Shown here one piece after another: positions 7,061 to 15,838 of a stretch of 64,000 nt of DNA. Source of the stretch: an uncultured Candidatus Saccharibacteria bacterium (GTDB lineage: Bacteria; Patescibacteriota; Saccharimonadia; Saccharimonadales; Saccharimonadaceae); the NCBI GenBank assembly GCA_947304155.1, contig CAMZAD010000001.1:1-64000 (forward strand), read 5' to 3'. The translations under genes were made by a program, and so were the position numbers. The notes beneath the pieces were generated by a model, which worked only from the letters and a program-made list of their open reading frames with translations, searched no databases and was not told the origin of the DNA. Each line of letters begins with the position of its first letter. The stretch's first letter is position 1.

Positions 7061-8998
7061 GGGGTCAATAACAAAACGTAGTTCAGCATAAGAATCAAGA
7101 GATGAGATAGCATCGAGAATCGCTTGGCGATTGGTGGATTTAATGATAATTTGCCAAGTGTAGCCAGAGGTGGTGTGCTCATGGAAGGCTGGCGTTGGGG
7201 CGGAGAGGAAAATTCTTTCTTTAGCTCGTAAATCCTGATAAACTTTTTTAATTTTAGAAAGAGTGGTCTTTTCAGTTTTAAAGACAACCGAGACTTTAGC
7301 GATATAGAAGAATGGCGGGAAGTGAGTCTTTTTGCGCTTTTCGATAAGGTAATTATAGAAGGCTTCGTAGTCGCCAGTGATGGCGCATTTAATGGCGAGG
7401 CTATCTGGCTGATAGGTTTGGATGATGGCGGTGGCTTTTTTGATGTGGCCGCGGCCAATACGGCCTAGAACCTGAGTTAAGAGATGGAAGGTGCGTTCTT
7501 CAGAGGAATAATCAGGGAGGCTGAGACCGGAATCAGCTTGAACTACACCAACGGTGGCAAGGTGTGGCAAATCAAGACCACGTGCGACAGTTTGGGTACC
7601 AATGATGATATCAAAATTACCGGTTTTTACGTCTTCATAGAGTTTGTCTAGGCTGGAATCTTTATCATTGTCGGCGTCAAAGCGAGCAATTTTGGCGTTT
7701 TTGAAGAGACGACGAAGCTCTGATTCAAGCATCTTAGTACCGAAACCTTTATGTAAGATGTCAGGGTGTTTGCAGGAAGGACAGGAAACTGGGACTTTGT
7801 CTCTAAAACCACAGGTGTGGCAAACGAGTTTATAGAGGTCGGTGTGAAGCGTGAGGGGGAGGAGACAGTTTGGACAGAGAGCCTGCCAGCCACAGTGTTC
7901 ACAGATGGTAAGCGGAGCGGAACCGCGACGGTTGTGGTAGATCAAGGTTTGATAACCGTTTTTGAGGTTTTCTTCAATCTGTTCAAGGAGTGGAGTAGAG
8001 AAATAACGATTTTTGCCAAAGATTTCGCGGTCTTTAAAATCAACAATTTTAACAGAGGTCTTGACGATTTCTGGTTTAGCCTTTTCTTTAATTTCAACTA
8101 GACTGTCGCTCTTTTTGGCGAGACAATAATCGGAGATAAGAGGTGTGGCGGTGCCAAGGAGACAAGAGATTTTGGCGGTTTTGGCGATGAAACTGGCGAG
8201 ACGAAGGGCGCTATATTTTGGCGCTTGATCTTGGAAATATGTTGATTCGTGAGCCTCGTCGATGATGATTAGACCAAGGTTTTTAAGGGGTGCAAATATG
8301 GCAGAACGAGGGCCGATGACAATTTTTGGCTGGTCGTCGGCAAGAATTTTTTCCCAGGTGTCGCGCCTGGTTTTATCGGTTTGTTTGGAGTGGATTAAAA
8401 CGACGTTATCGGTAAAAGTTTGACTAAAAACCTGAACAAGCTGGGAAGTAAGGGAAATTTCAGGGACGAGCAAGATGGTGGACTGGCCATTTTTAAAGGC
8501 TTCGGTGGCGAGTTTAAGGTAGATATTGGTCTTGCCAGAGCCAGTGACACCATGAAGAAGTTTGGTGGAGTTTTTAATGCTTTTAAGCTTTAATAGGGCG
8601 GCTTTTTGGGCGGAGTTAAGGGGAATATCGAGGTCTTTAATCTCTGAACAGGTGTCTGGTGTCTTAATTTTATGCTTTTTTGAGAGAGTATTTGGGAGAA
8701 AAAGACTGACTACTTGAGGCAGCGGCACAAGGTAATATTCAGAGAGCCAAACCATGGCTTTGACGAGGTGAATCGGCAGTGGTTCAGGATAGAGAACAGA
8801 GGTGATAGGTTTAACCTTAAAATCAATAGAGTTTTCGTCAGCCTTTTGATAGATTACGCCGAAAGTGGTGGATTTTCCGAGAGGAATTTCGACGATGGTG
8901 CCAGGTTGAAGCTTCTCTTCGGATGAATAAGTGAGGATGCCGTCCGAAAGTTTCGGCGACTTGCGAAAAACCTTAGCTGGCAAAACCTCGTAGAACAT
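7043..8998 (-). CDS. priA: primosomal replication restart helicase PriA
   Basis: 3'-5' helicase that restarts stalled forks. It has an N-terminal DNA-binding region, Walker A GVTGSGKT (150-157), DEAH (247-250), and a zinc-binding block with paired cysteines (CEHC, CPNC, CHTC, CPSC) at about 365-410, then helicase motifs including GTQTVARGLDLP and a QVLGRIGRG arginine-finger motif. Length 651 is slightly below the usual 700-800. The -10 TATAAT ends 7 nt before the ATG, so the mRNA is predicted leaderless. The stop codon lies within the pairing arm of the plus-strand RNA candidate. Confidence 0.95.
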   Translation of the reverse strand: MFYEVLPAKVFRKSPKLSDGILTYSSEEKLQPGTIVEIPLGKSTTFGVIYQKADENSIDFKVKPITSVLYPEPLPIHLVKAMVWLSEYYLVPLPQVVSLFLPNTLSKKHKIKTPDTCSEIKDLDIPLNSAQKAALLKLKSIKNSTKLLHGVTGSGKTNIYLKLATEAFKNGQSTILLVPEISLTSQLVQVFSQTFTDNVVLIHSKQTDKTRRDTWEKILADDQPKIVIGPRSAIFAPLKNLGLIIIDEAHESTYFQDQAPKYSALRLASFIAKTAKISCLLGTATPLISDYCLAKKSDSLVEIKEKAKPEIVKTSVKIVDFKDREIFGKNRYFSTPLLEQIEENLKNGYQTLIYHNRRGSAPLTICEHCGWQALCPNCLLPLTLHTDLYKLVCHTCGFRDKVPVSCPSCKHPDILHKGFGTKMLESELRRLFKNAKIARFDADNDKDSSLDKLYEDVKTGNFDIIIGTQTVARGLDLPHLATVGVVQADSGLSLPDYSSEERTFHLLTQVLGRIGRGHIKKATAIIQTYQPDSLAIKCAITGDYEAFYNYLIEKRKKTHFPPFFYIAKVSVVFKTEKTTLSKIKKVYQDLRAKERIFLSAPTPAFHEHTTSGYTWQIIIKSTNRQAILDAISSLDSYAELRFVIDPPSLLN

Positions 8999-9004
8999 AG
9001 TTTT

Positions 9005-9010
9005 ATTATA
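9005..9010 (-). promoter_or_regulatory. priA promoter -10, leaderless geometry
   Basis: TATAAT on the minus strand; +1 falls on the A of the priA ATG. Confidence 0.65.
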
Positions 9011-9041
9011 CTCTATAGGGGAGAAAAAGTCAGAATTAGTG

Positions 9042-9070
9042 TTGTGAAAAATACATTTTTTGTATATAAT
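9042..9070 (+). promoter_or_regulatory. promoter of the HTH-recJ unit
   Basis: TTGTGA, 17 nt, TATAAT, with a 15 nt leader carrying GGAGG. Confidence 0.65.
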
Positions 9071-9091
9071 TAATCTAAATTTGGAGGTTAA

Positions 9092-9391
9092 ATGTTAGAT
9101 GTTTTTATTACGTCGAGGGTTCGACGAAAAATCTTGGTAGTGTTTGCAAAGTATCCGGATTTTAAGACACATGTCCGTGCGCTTTCGAAGTTGATTCGCG
9201 AAGATCCAGGAAATATCCAGAGGGAGTTGAGAAGGCTTGAGAAGGGTGATTTTCTGATTGCTTCAAAGAAGGGAAATGTGACAATTTATCAGACCAACAA
9301 GCAATTTCCAATCTTAAAAGAGCTTCAGTCAATCGTAATTAAGAGCCAACAACTTTCAAATAAATCAAAACCAAACAAGACTATCGGTTAA
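9092..9391 (+). CDS. small winged-helix DNA-binding protein
   Basis: A 99-residue protein resembling ArsR/MarR-type winged-helix regulators: helical start VRRKILVVFAKYPD, recognition-helix region LIREDPGNIQRELRRLEKGDFL, then a wing ASKKGNVTIYQTN and a terminal helix. This layout is often seen in CPR as a stand-alone transcription regulator; the ligand and targets are unknown. There are no cysteines, so it is not a thiol or metal sensor of the common kind. It has a good SD (GGAGG) and ends one base before recJ, so the two are co-transcribed. Confidence 0.8.
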   Translation: MLDVFITSRVRRKILVVFAKYPDFKTHVRALSKLIREDPGNIQRELRRLEKGDFLIASKKGNVTIYQTNKQFPILKELQSIVIKSQQLSNKSKPNKTIG

Positions 9392-9392
9392 A

Positions 9393-11063
9393 ATGTCAAA
9401 GATTTTTGAGCAGCTCGTGAAAATGCGTGGGCTAGGCTTAGATTTTTTGAAGCCAAAATATCTGTCGGACGCGGCGGTGGAGTCATATCTTCCAGATATG
9501 GATGTGGCGATAAAAACGATTCTTGAAGTAGTTGAAAAACAGGGGAAAATCATGGTCTATGGTGACTATGATGTTGATGGTGTGACGGCGACGACTTTGA
9601 TGTGCGAGGCTCTGAGGCTAGCTGGGGTGAAAAATGTCATCACGATGCTTCCGGATAGATTTATTGATGGCTATGGGATGAGCGAGCGTTGTTTGAAGCG
9701 TGCGATAGATGAAAAAGTGAGTCTGGTAGTTACGGTAGACTGCGGTAGTAATAACGCAAGTGTGATTTTGAAGCTGAAAGAGGCGGGAATTCCGGTTGTA
9801 GTGACGGACCACCACGAGATAATGGGTGAGCTACCAGAGGCGGTGGCAGTGGTAAATCCAAAGCGCACGGATATTACAAAGAAGGCGCAGGACCAGATTA
9901 AAAAATCTGGGCTGATTGACTTGGCGGGGGTTGGGGTGGCATTTATGATAGCGCGAGGTCTAGTTAAGGCAGGAAAAATTAGAGATGGTCAAGAGAAATG
10001 GATGCTCGATTTGGTGGTGATTGGCACGCTTTGTGACTCGATGAACCTATCTATTTTGAACCGAGAGCTGACTTTTTATGGGATGAAAGTCCTAGAGAAG
10101 ACTAGAAGACCGGGGCTAAAAGCTTTGATGGATGTGGCGAAGGTATCGCGACTGAACGCGGAGGCAATTGGTTTTCAGATTGGACCAAGACTTAATGCGG
10201 GCGGTAGGATGGAATCGGCGGAGATTTCTTTGAAACTTTTGATGTCGGAGTCGAAGGCCGAAGCGTTGGTTTTGGCGGAGGAATTGAACGAGCTAAATTT
10301 GGCACGTAGGACTGAGCAAATTGAGGCGGTAAAAGAGATAGAGGGAAAAACCGAGGAACTTTCGCGACCAGTGATTGTGGTGAGCGGAAATTGGCATGAA
10401 GGGGTGCTTGGTATTATCGCCGGAAGACTAGTTGAGAGATATCATAAGCCAGCTTTTGTGCTTTCAAGAGTGTCGGCAACAGATGAGGATGGCGATGGTT
10501 TTGTGGATGTTTTTAAGGGATCAGGTCGTAGCTTTGGTGAGTTTAATTTGGCGGAGGCTTTGAAGGCTTGCAAGGATTCAATTTACGGTGGCGGTGGCCA
10601 TGCTGGGGCTTGTGGTCTGAAAGTTTTGCCAGATAAAATTGATGAGTTCGCTCAAAAAATTAACGAGTATTATGAATCTTTGGGACTTAAAAACCAGGAG
10701 AGATTTTTAAAGACTACGCCGGAAATTTCGGAGGATGAACTGAAAGATTTTTCAGTTGAACTTTTAGATGAGCTTTCTAGCCTTGAGCCATTTGGAAATG
10801 GAAATATTGAGCCGATTTTTGAGTTAAAAGGGATGCGAGTTGATGAGGCAAGGCGAGTTGGAAAAGATGAGAAGCATCTCAGGATGGTGATAAGAGATAA
10901 AAATGAGGCGAAAATGACACTTATTGCGTTCTCAGCGCCAGAGAAGTGGCTTGAGATAAGGGTAGAAGAAAAAGTAAGTGTGGTGGTACAACTGACTCGA
11001 AACGAGTGGGGAAATCGTGTCTCGGTTGAGGGGAGAATACTTGAGATAAAAACAGGGTTGTAA
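9393..11063 (+). CDS. recJ: single-strand DNA exonuclease RecJ
   Basis: 5'-3' single-strand exonuclease of the DHH family used in recombination and mismatch repair. The phosphoesterase motifs are visible: VYGDYDVDGVT (about 54-64), VTVDCGS, VTDHHE, then LNAGGRM and the DHHA1 motif GGGGHAGACG near residue 400, followed by an OB-fold C-terminal domain. Length 556 is normal. It starts one base after the preceding HTH gene with no separate SD, so translation is probably coupled. Confidence 0.95.
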   Translation: MSKIFEQLVKMRGLGLDFLKPKYLSDAAVESYLPDMDVAIKTILEVVEKQGKIMVYGDYDVDGVTATTLMCEALRLAGVKNVITMLPDRFIDGYGMSERCLKRAIDEKVSLVVTVDCGSNNASVILKLKEAGIPVVVTDHHEIMGELPEAVAVVNPKRTDITKKAQDQIKKSGLIDLAGVGVAFMIARGLVKAGKIRDGQEKWMLDLVVIGTLCDSMNLSILNRELTFYGMKVLEKTRRPGLKALMDVAKVSRLNAEAIGFQIGPRLNAGGRMESAEISLKLLMSESKAEALVLAEELNELNLARRTEQIEAVKEIEGKTEELSRPVIVVSGNWHEGVLGIIAGRLVERYHKPAFVLSRVSATDEDGDGFVDVFKGSGRSFGEFNLAEALKACKDSIYGGGGHAGACGLKVLPDKIDEFAQKINEYYESLGLKNQERFLKTTPEISEDELKDFSVELLDELSSLEPFGNGNIEPIFELKGMRVDEARRVGKDEKHLRMVIRDKNEAKMTLIAFSAPEKWLEIRVEEKVSVVVQLTRNEWGNRVSVEGRILEIKTGL

Positions 11064-11080
11064 TTTTGCTCGATATCTGG

Positions 11081-11086
11081 TATAAT
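11081..11086 (+). promoter_or_regulatory. rpsU promoter -10
   Basis: TATAAT 10 nt before the ATG; predicted leader of about 4 nt. Confidence 0.6.
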
Positions 11087-11096
11087 TCTCGCATAT

Positions 11097-11315
11097 ATGT
11101 CAATCAAAGTAACTAGAAAAGATCAGAACGAGGCAAACGAGAACATTATTCGTCGTTTTAATCGTAAGGTTTTGCAAAGTGGTATCATGCCACTCGCTAA
11201 GTCTCAACAGCGTTTTAGCAAACCAATCTCAAAACGCGAACGCCGTCGCAAAGCTATCCTTCGCGAAATTCGCAAAGCTGAGAAAACTGAACGCATTAAG
11301 TTAGGCTTGAAATAG
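11097..11315 (+). CDS. rpsU: ribosomal protein bS21
   Basis: Small basic protein of the 30S subunit, placed near the anti-SD end of 16S rRNA. The 72 residues start SIKVTRKDQNEANENIIRRFNRKV and carry the usual Arg/Lys-rich helix with RERRRKAIL. Length is typical. There is no SD: the -10 box is so close that the mRNA should be nearly leaderless, which is striking because bS21 helps SD recognition. It has its own terminator. Confidence 0.93.
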   Translation: MSIKVTRKDQNEANENIIRRFNRKVLQSGIMPLAKSQQRFSKPISKRERRRKAILREIRKAEKTERIKLGLK

Positions 11316-11316
11316 A

Positions 11317-11345
11317 AAAAATTACTCCTTCGGGGGTAATTTTTT
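11317..11345 (+). terminator. terminator after rpsU
   Basis: AAAAATTAC..CC-TTCG-GG..GTAATTTTT stem-loop with a TTCG tetraloop and T run. Confidence 0.85.
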
Positions 11346-11368
11346 ATGAATGAAACGATTAAAAGATG

Positions 11369-11374
11369 TATAAT
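11369..11374 (+). promoter_or_regulatory. promoter -10 of the adenylate-kinase pair
   Basis: TATAAT; predicted +1 two bases before the ATG at 11383. Confidence 0.6.
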
Positions 11375-11382
11375 GGTTACGT

Positions 11383-11910
11383 ATGATACTTGTTTTTATG
11401 GGCGGACCAGGGTCCGGAAAATCAACAGTTGGAAAAAGATTAGCTGAAGACTTGAAATGGCCTTGGATTTCTTTGGGTGAGATCCTGCGTCAAAGCAAGG
11501 AGCCTTGGGTAATAGAACGTTTAAAGACTGCGCAGCTCTTTGATGATGAGATGTCGACGAATTTGCTTTATTCTCAACTTTCAGGTGTAAAAGATGTAAT
11601 TATTGATGCATTCCCGAGGACTTTGAAACAGGCGGAACTGATGGTTGAACGCAACATAAAGCCAGATTTGGTAGTAGAAATGGTGGTACCACTAGAGGAA
11701 GTAAAACAGCGCTTGGCTTTGCGTGGACGTGAGCAGGATTCTGAAGCGGTGATTGAAGAAAGATATGCGATGTATGAGCAATCAAAGACTGAGATTTTGG
11801 CGTATTTGGTGGGGAATGGCGCAAAGGCGATTGCGGTGAATGGGGTTGGAACTCAAGATGAAGTCTATCGACGTGCAGTTTTAAATATAAAGGAGGCTAT
11901 CACAAAATGA
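11383..11910 (+). CDS. adk: adenylate kinase family protein (first of a pair)
   Basis: P-loop nucleotide kinase; the expected reaction is ATP + AMP to 2 ADP. It has GGPGSGKST (7-15), DAFPRT in place of the classic DGFPRT, and an LRGRE arginine block after a very short lid. At 175 residues it is a short-lid adenylate kinase (common length 185-215). Key AMP-site arginines look conserved, so it is the better candidate for real AMP kinase activity. It overlaps the next gene by 4 bases (ATGA). It could prefer another nucleoside monophosphate. Confidence 0.8.
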   Translation: MILVFMGGPGSGKSTVGKRLAEDLKWPWISLGEILRQSKEPWVIERLKTAQLFDDEMSTNLLYSQLSGVKDVIIDAFPRTLKQAELMVERNIKPDLVVEMVVPLEEVKQRLALRGREQDSEAVIEERYAMYEQSKTEILAYLVGNGAKAIAVNGVGTQDEVYRRAVLNIKEAITK

Positions 11911-12428
11911 TCATGATTTATGGTCCGGCTGGTTCGGGCAAATCAACCCAGGGTGAGATTTTAGCAAAAAGTTTAGATGGTAAGGCTCTGTCGGTTGGAC
12001 AGATTTGTCGCGAGAAGTTTGCAGAATACACTAAAACTGCGGCAATGGTACCAGAGGATCAGTTGGCGCTGGCGGTGCTTGATGAAGTGGCAGCGGCAGA
12101 GAATCAAGGTCTTAGAGTGGTTCTAGATGGTCAACCTTGGTCGGTTGATAGTAAAGGTTCAGAAATCTTATCAAACAAAACGAACGGTGCAATTGTGATT
12201 GATGTGCCTCGCGAAGAAAGCATTAAAAGACTCTCTTCACGCGGACGTGATGACGACCAACTTTCAAACTGGAACAAAAAACTAGACATGTACGAGTCTA
12301 GAATGCCACAATATGAAGCCATGCTGAAAGACAAAAATATTCCAGTTTACCACGTGGATGGCGTCGGAACGATTGAAGAGGTATCCGAACGAATGGCAAC
12401 TTTGTATAAAAAATTTGTTCAGGTTTAA
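11907..12428 (+). CDS. diverged adenylate-kinase-like protein (second of a pair)
   Basis: Second P-loop kinase in tandem. It keeps GPAGSGKST (6-14) and an SRGRDDD arginine block, and the C-terminal GVGT..EV region, but the DGFPRT motif that holds AMP is DGQPWS, so the AMP-site arginine is missing. The organisation of both proteins is alike (each ends with VNGVGT or VDGVGT then a helix), which suggests duplication and divergence. It may accept a different substrate or act as a partner of the first enzyme; both are inference. Its ATG overlaps the stop of the first gene. Confidence 0.75.
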   Translation: MIMIYGPAGSGKSTQGEILAKSLDGKALSVGQICREKFAEYTKTAAMVPEDQLALAVLDEVAAAENQGLRVVLDGQPWSVDSKGSEILSNKTNGAIVIDVPREESIKRLSSRGRDDDQLSNWNKKLDMYESRMPQYEAMLKDKNIPVYHVDGVGTIEEVSERMATLYKKFVQV

Positions 12429-12433
12429 CAGAT

Positions 12434-12462
12434 AAAAATAGCGCTTTTGGCGCTATTTTTTT
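12434..12462. terminator. bidirectional terminator
   Basis: AAAAATAGCG / CGCTATTTTT stem with T and A runs, between the convergent kinase pair and map. Confidence 0.85.
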
Positions 12463-12478
12463 GTTCGGAAACTTTTGA

Positions 12479-13237
12479 TTATTTTCGTGGACAGTTTGGA
12501 AGAGTCAAAACTTCATGCCCATCTTCTGTGACGAGAATTGTGTGTTCGCAGTGACAGCCGATTGAACCGTCTGACAAAACAACACTCCAGCCGGATTCTT
12601 TGTCGACGTGGTTGTATGGTTTGCCGAGTGAACTCATTGGCTCAATACAAATACAATCGCCTGGTTTTAGAACATAGCCATGACCGCGACGGCCGTAGTT
12701 CGGAACTTCTGGGCTCATATGCATTTCTTTGCCGATGCCATGGCCAATGTAGTTTTCAATTACGCCGAGTTTACCACGACGGAGAACTCTTTCAACGGCG
12801 TTACCGACATCACCAAGGTGAACACCAGGAGCGACTTGGTCGATACCAGCCCAAAGAGCTTCTTCGGTGGTTTTGACCATTTGCTTTACGGCAGGATTAG
12901 CGCGGCCAACGACCTTAGTGAAAGCAGCGTCAGTGTAATAGCCTTTGTATTTGATGACTAAGTCAAAGCTGACTTTGTCGCCATCTTCAAGAGCGTAATC
13001 TGAATCTGGTGCGCCATGAACGAGCTCGTCATTGACGGAAATACAAATTGCGCCAGGGAATTTTTCTTCCAGCAAATCATAGGCGACAATAGCGCCACGA
13101 CTTTCAATCTTTTTACGAACCCAGTGATCTAGCTCGCGTTTGGTCATACCAACGTCGGCATACTCACGAAGTTCTGCGAGAATTTCACCTAATATCTTGC
13201 CGCCTTCTCGCATAGCGGTGATTTTTTCCATATCCAT
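12479..13237 (-). CDS. map: methionine aminopeptidase, type I
   Basis: Removes the initiator methionine after deformylation. The metal ligands are recognisable in DLVIKYKGYYTDAAFT, GHGIGKEMHMSPEVPNYG, IEPM and the C-terminal CEHTILVTEDG. Length 252 is typical for a type Ia enzyme without an N-terminal zinc extension. The start at 13237 is supported by a TATAAT whose +1 falls one base upstream, so the mRNA is predicted leaderless. It is transcribed divergently from ftsA. Confidence 0.95.
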   Translation of the reverse strand: MDMEKITAMREGGKILGEILAELREYADVGMTKRELDHWVRKKIESRGAIVAYDLLEEKFPGAICISVNDELVHGAPDSDYALEDGDKVSFDLVIKYKGYYTDAAFTKVVGRANPAVKQMVKTTEEALWAGIDQVAPGVHLGDVGNAVERVLRRGKLGVIENYIGHGIGKEMHMSPEVPNYGRRGHGYVLKPGDCICIEPMSSLGKPYNHVDKESGWSVVLSDGSIGCHCEHTILVTEDGHEVLTLPNCPRK

Positions 13238-13244
13238 GGCATTT

Positions 13245-13289
13245 ATTATACCTCTTTTGTTGTATTTTTAAAAACGTTTATGGTATAAT
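13245..13289. promoter_or_regulatory. divergent map/ftsA promoters
   Basis: Two TATAAT boxes face apart: 13250-13245 on the minus strand for map and 13284-13289 on the plus strand for ftsA. Both place +1 one base before an ATG. The two -35 regions must overlap in this short gap, so the promoters could compete. Confidence 0.7.
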
Positions 13290-13296
13290 ACGGGGT

Positions 13297-14508
13297 ATGG
13301 AAGAGCAATCTAAATATGCATTTGGTGTTGATGTTGGTAGTGAGACTGTTCGCGCTGTTGCTCTTGAAATCAAGGGGGAAGATTCTATCTCTGTAATTGG
13401 TTATGGCGAGAAACGTCTTGAAGGTGGTATGCACAAAGGCGTCGTTTCTAACTTGGCTGGCCCGGCTGCTGCGACTGACGGGGCTTTGAAATTGGTTGAA
13501 AGCATGAGTGGTGTGAATGTGAACGCAGCTTATGTCTCGATTAACGGTGCGCATATTACCTCTGAAAAAGTGAATGGCATGATTGCAATTTCGCCAAATC
13601 AGGGAATTACAAATGAAGATTTGAACCGTCTTGAAGACACAGCAATGTCTGGAAGAATTACTTCAAACAGAGATGTGCTTGATGTTGTACCACTAAATTA
13701 CATCTTGGATGGACAGAGTGGAATTCGTTCGCCGCTTGGCATGACTGGAAATAAGATTGAGATTACGGCAAATGTGATTTCAGGTCTTCGTCCAAGTGTT
13801 GATGCTTTGGGTCGCGCAATGAGCGCTGCAAACCTAAATGTGCTTCGCTTTGTGCCAACTGCAGCAGCTGCTGCCAGGGCGGTTTTAAGCGAACGTCAGA
13901 TGGAAAATGGCGTAGCAGTGATTAACCTTGGCGCAACCACTACTTCTGTGGCAGTGTATGACGAAGGTGATTTGCAATATGTTGGTGTAGTGAACGCAGG
14001 TTCAAATAACATTACGAAAGACTTGGCAATTTCACTTGAGATTGATACGGAAGCAGCAGAACAGATTAAGCTTCGCTATGTAACGGCAGAATTCTTAGAT
14101 AGTGATAAAGAGATTTCGTTCAAGCATAACGGTGAGAATGTGGTCTTTTCTAAGAATGATGTAAATCAAATCGTAAGAGATCGTCTAGTTGATATTTTCT
14201 TACATGTCTACGAACTACTTGCTCGTGCGGGTTATGCTCAGAAATTACCAGAAGGTGCAGTGATTGTTGGTGCTGGCTCAAATATGCGTGGCATGGCTGG
14301 TTTTGCAAAAGAGGTGCTTAAGATGGCAATTAAAGTCGGTGTGCCTGGTGCAAATCTATCTGGTCTAGCAGAGCAGGTAGAGAAGCCTGAATATGCTACT
14401 GCACTTGGTTTGGCGCTACTAATGGCAGATGACGGCTGCGCGCCGATGCAAGGTGAGAAGGAAAAGAAGCCGTTTTCTCTCTTTGGACTATTCAAGAAAA
14501 AGAATTGA
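13297..14508 (+). CDS. ftsA: cell division protein FtsA
   Basis: Actin-fold ATPase that ties FtsZ filaments to the membrane. Visible are the phosphate-1 motif FGVDVGSETVRAVAL (about 8-22), an SHS2-type 1C insertion with YVSINGAHI, phosphate-2 INLGATTTSVAVY, and the adenosine motif VIVGAGSNMRGM. The C-terminus KKPFSLFGLFKKKN is a short amphipathic basic and aromatic tail, the membrane anchor of FtsA. Length 403 is typical. It is predicted leaderless, sits upstream of ftsZ, and is separated from it by a terminator-like hairpin. Confidence 0.95.
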   Translation: MEEQSKYAFGVDVGSETVRAVALEIKGEDSISVIGYGEKRLEGGMHKGVVSNLAGPAAATDGALKLVESMSGVNVNAAYVSINGAHITSEKVNGMIAISPNQGITNEDLNRLEDTAMSGRITSNRDVLDVVPLNYILDGQSGIRSPLGMTGNKIEITANVISGLRPSVDALGRAMSAANLNVLRFVPTAAAAARAVLSERQMENGVAVINLGATTTSVAVYDEGDLQYVGVVNAGSNNITKDLAISLEIDTEAAEQIKLRYVTAEFLDSDKEISFKHNGENVVFSKNDVNQIVRDRLVDIFLHVYELLARAGYAQKLPEGAVIVGAGSNMRGMAGFAKEVLKMAIKVGVPGANLSGLAEQVEKPEYATALGLALLMADDGCAPMQGEKEKKPFSLFGLFKKKN

Positions 14509-14532
14509 ACAAAAAATTTATTCAAAAAGTCA

Positions 14533-14565
14533 TGAGTTTTCGCTTTTTAGGTGAAAACTCTTTTA
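14533..14565 (+). terminator. terminator between ftsA and ftsZ
   Basis: GAGTTTTC / GAAAACTC stem followed by TTTTATT. Confidence 0.75.
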
Positions 14566-14578
14566 TTATCTAGAAAGG

Positions 14579-14609
14579 TATGATACACTTAAAGTAATTT
14601 TATTAAGTG
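14579..14609 (+). promoter_or_regulatory. ftsZ -10 with an inverted repeat at the start site
   Basis: TATGAT (14579-14584) is the likely -10. A perfect inverted repeat CACTTAA-N10-TTAAGTG (14586-14609) begins right after it, spans the predicted start site and runs up to the GAGGAAAA ribosome-binding site. It could be an operator or affect translation. Confidence 0.45.
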
Positions 14610-14620
14610 AGGAAAATAAA

Positions 14621-15814
14621 ATGCCTGAAATTAAACCTACAGAGGTGGAGAGTACAGCAAGCATTAAAGTTATTGGCGTCGGTGGCGCTGGTGGCTCAGC
14701 AATTAACCGCATGAAGGAAGTTGGCCTTTCTGGTGTTGAGTTTATTGCAGTTAATACTGATGCTCAAGCTTTGCATCATTCAGATGCTGACGTAAAAGTT
14801 CATATTGGTAAAGGCCTTGGTGCTGGCGGTGACCCTTCAAAAGGTCGCGAAGCTGCTGAGGAAAGCCGTGAGAATATCGGAAAATCACTTGAAGGTTCTG
14901 ATATGGTCTTCATTACACTTGGTGCTGGTGGTGGTACTGGTTCTGGTGCTGGTCCAATCGTCGCTAAGGAAGCTAAAGACCGTGACATTCTTACTGTTGC
15001 AGTTGTAACAAAACCATTCACTTTTGAAGGTGCACAGAGAAAACGCAACGCTGATCAAGCAATTGAAGCTCTTGCAACAGAAGTGGATGCTTTGATTACA
15101 ATTCCAAACGATCGTTTGCTTCAAACTATTGACCCAAGAACTCCATTAACTGAAACCTTTAAGATTGCAGATGATGTACTTCGCCAAGGTGTTCAAGGTA
15201 TCTCAGAACTCATTACTGAACATGCACTTATTAACCTCGACTTTGCCGATGTTAAGGCAATCATGAAGAACGCTGGCTCAGCTCTTATGGGTATCGGTCG
15301 TGCATCTGGTGAGAACCGTGCAAAAATCGCTGCTCGTCAAGCAATTGAGTCACCACTTATCGAGGTTAAAATCGATGGTGCAAGAGGCGTACTCTTCTCA
15401 GTTGCTGGTGGTTACGATATGTCAATGAGCGAAATCCAAGAAGCTGCTGAAGAAATCACTGGTGCAGTTGCTCCAGATGCAAATATCATCTTCGGTGCAT
15501 CTATTCGCCCAGAATTACAAGATGAAATCGCAATTACAGTGGTTGCAACTGGCTTTGATTCAGATTATTACCGTAAAAAGAGAGCTGCAGAGGCGTCTGA
15601 ATCTGGCGAAACTAACTTCGCTCCAACTGAAGAACCTACCCCAGCTTATAGCAATGTTCCAGAGGCTGATGCAGGCACAATTAACAATGATTATACAAAG
15701 GCAGCTGAGCCTGCAACAGAGCAGCCAACAAGCGCTTGGGATAGTTCAAACAATGATGAAGATGATCTTGATATTCCACCTTCACTAAGAGCAAGATTCC
15801 GTAATAAAAAATAA
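14621..15814 (+). CDS. ftsZ: cell division GTPase FtsZ
   Basis: Tubulin-like GTPase that forms the division ring. It shows the N-terminal VIGVGGAGGSAINRM, the GTP motif GGGTGSGA (103-110), the T7 loop LINLDFADV, and an acidic Ser/Thr/Glu-rich linker. The C-terminal peptide DLDIPPSLRARFRNKK is the docking site for FtsA. Length 397 is typical. Codon choice is richer in CTT/GCT than the suf genes, which fits high expression. Confidence 0.97.
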   Translation: MPEIKPTEVESTASIKVIGVGGAGGSAINRMKEVGLSGVEFIAVNTDAQALHHSDADVKVHIGKGLGAGGDPSKGREAAEESRENIGKSLEGSDMVFITLGAGGGTGSGAGPIVAKEAKDRDILTVAVVTKPFTFEGAQRKRNADQAIEALATEVDALITIPNDRLLQTIDPRTPLTETFKIADDVLRQGVQGISELITEHALINLDFADVKAIMKNAGSALMGIGRASGENRAKIAARQAIESPLIEVKIDGARGVLFSVAGGYDMSMSEIQEAAEEITGAVAPDANIIFGASIRPELQDEIAITVVATGFDSDYYRKKRAAEASESGETNFAPTEEPTPAYSNVPEADAGTINNDYTKAAEPATEQPTSAWDSSNNDEDDLDIPPSLRARFRNKK

Positions 15815-15838
15815 TAGATAATCACAGGAGGTAGAGCG

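Noticed and set aside
12538-12961. Plus-strand ORFs of 112 and 93 codons over map
   Set aside because: Antisense shadows of map; no SD, no family look.
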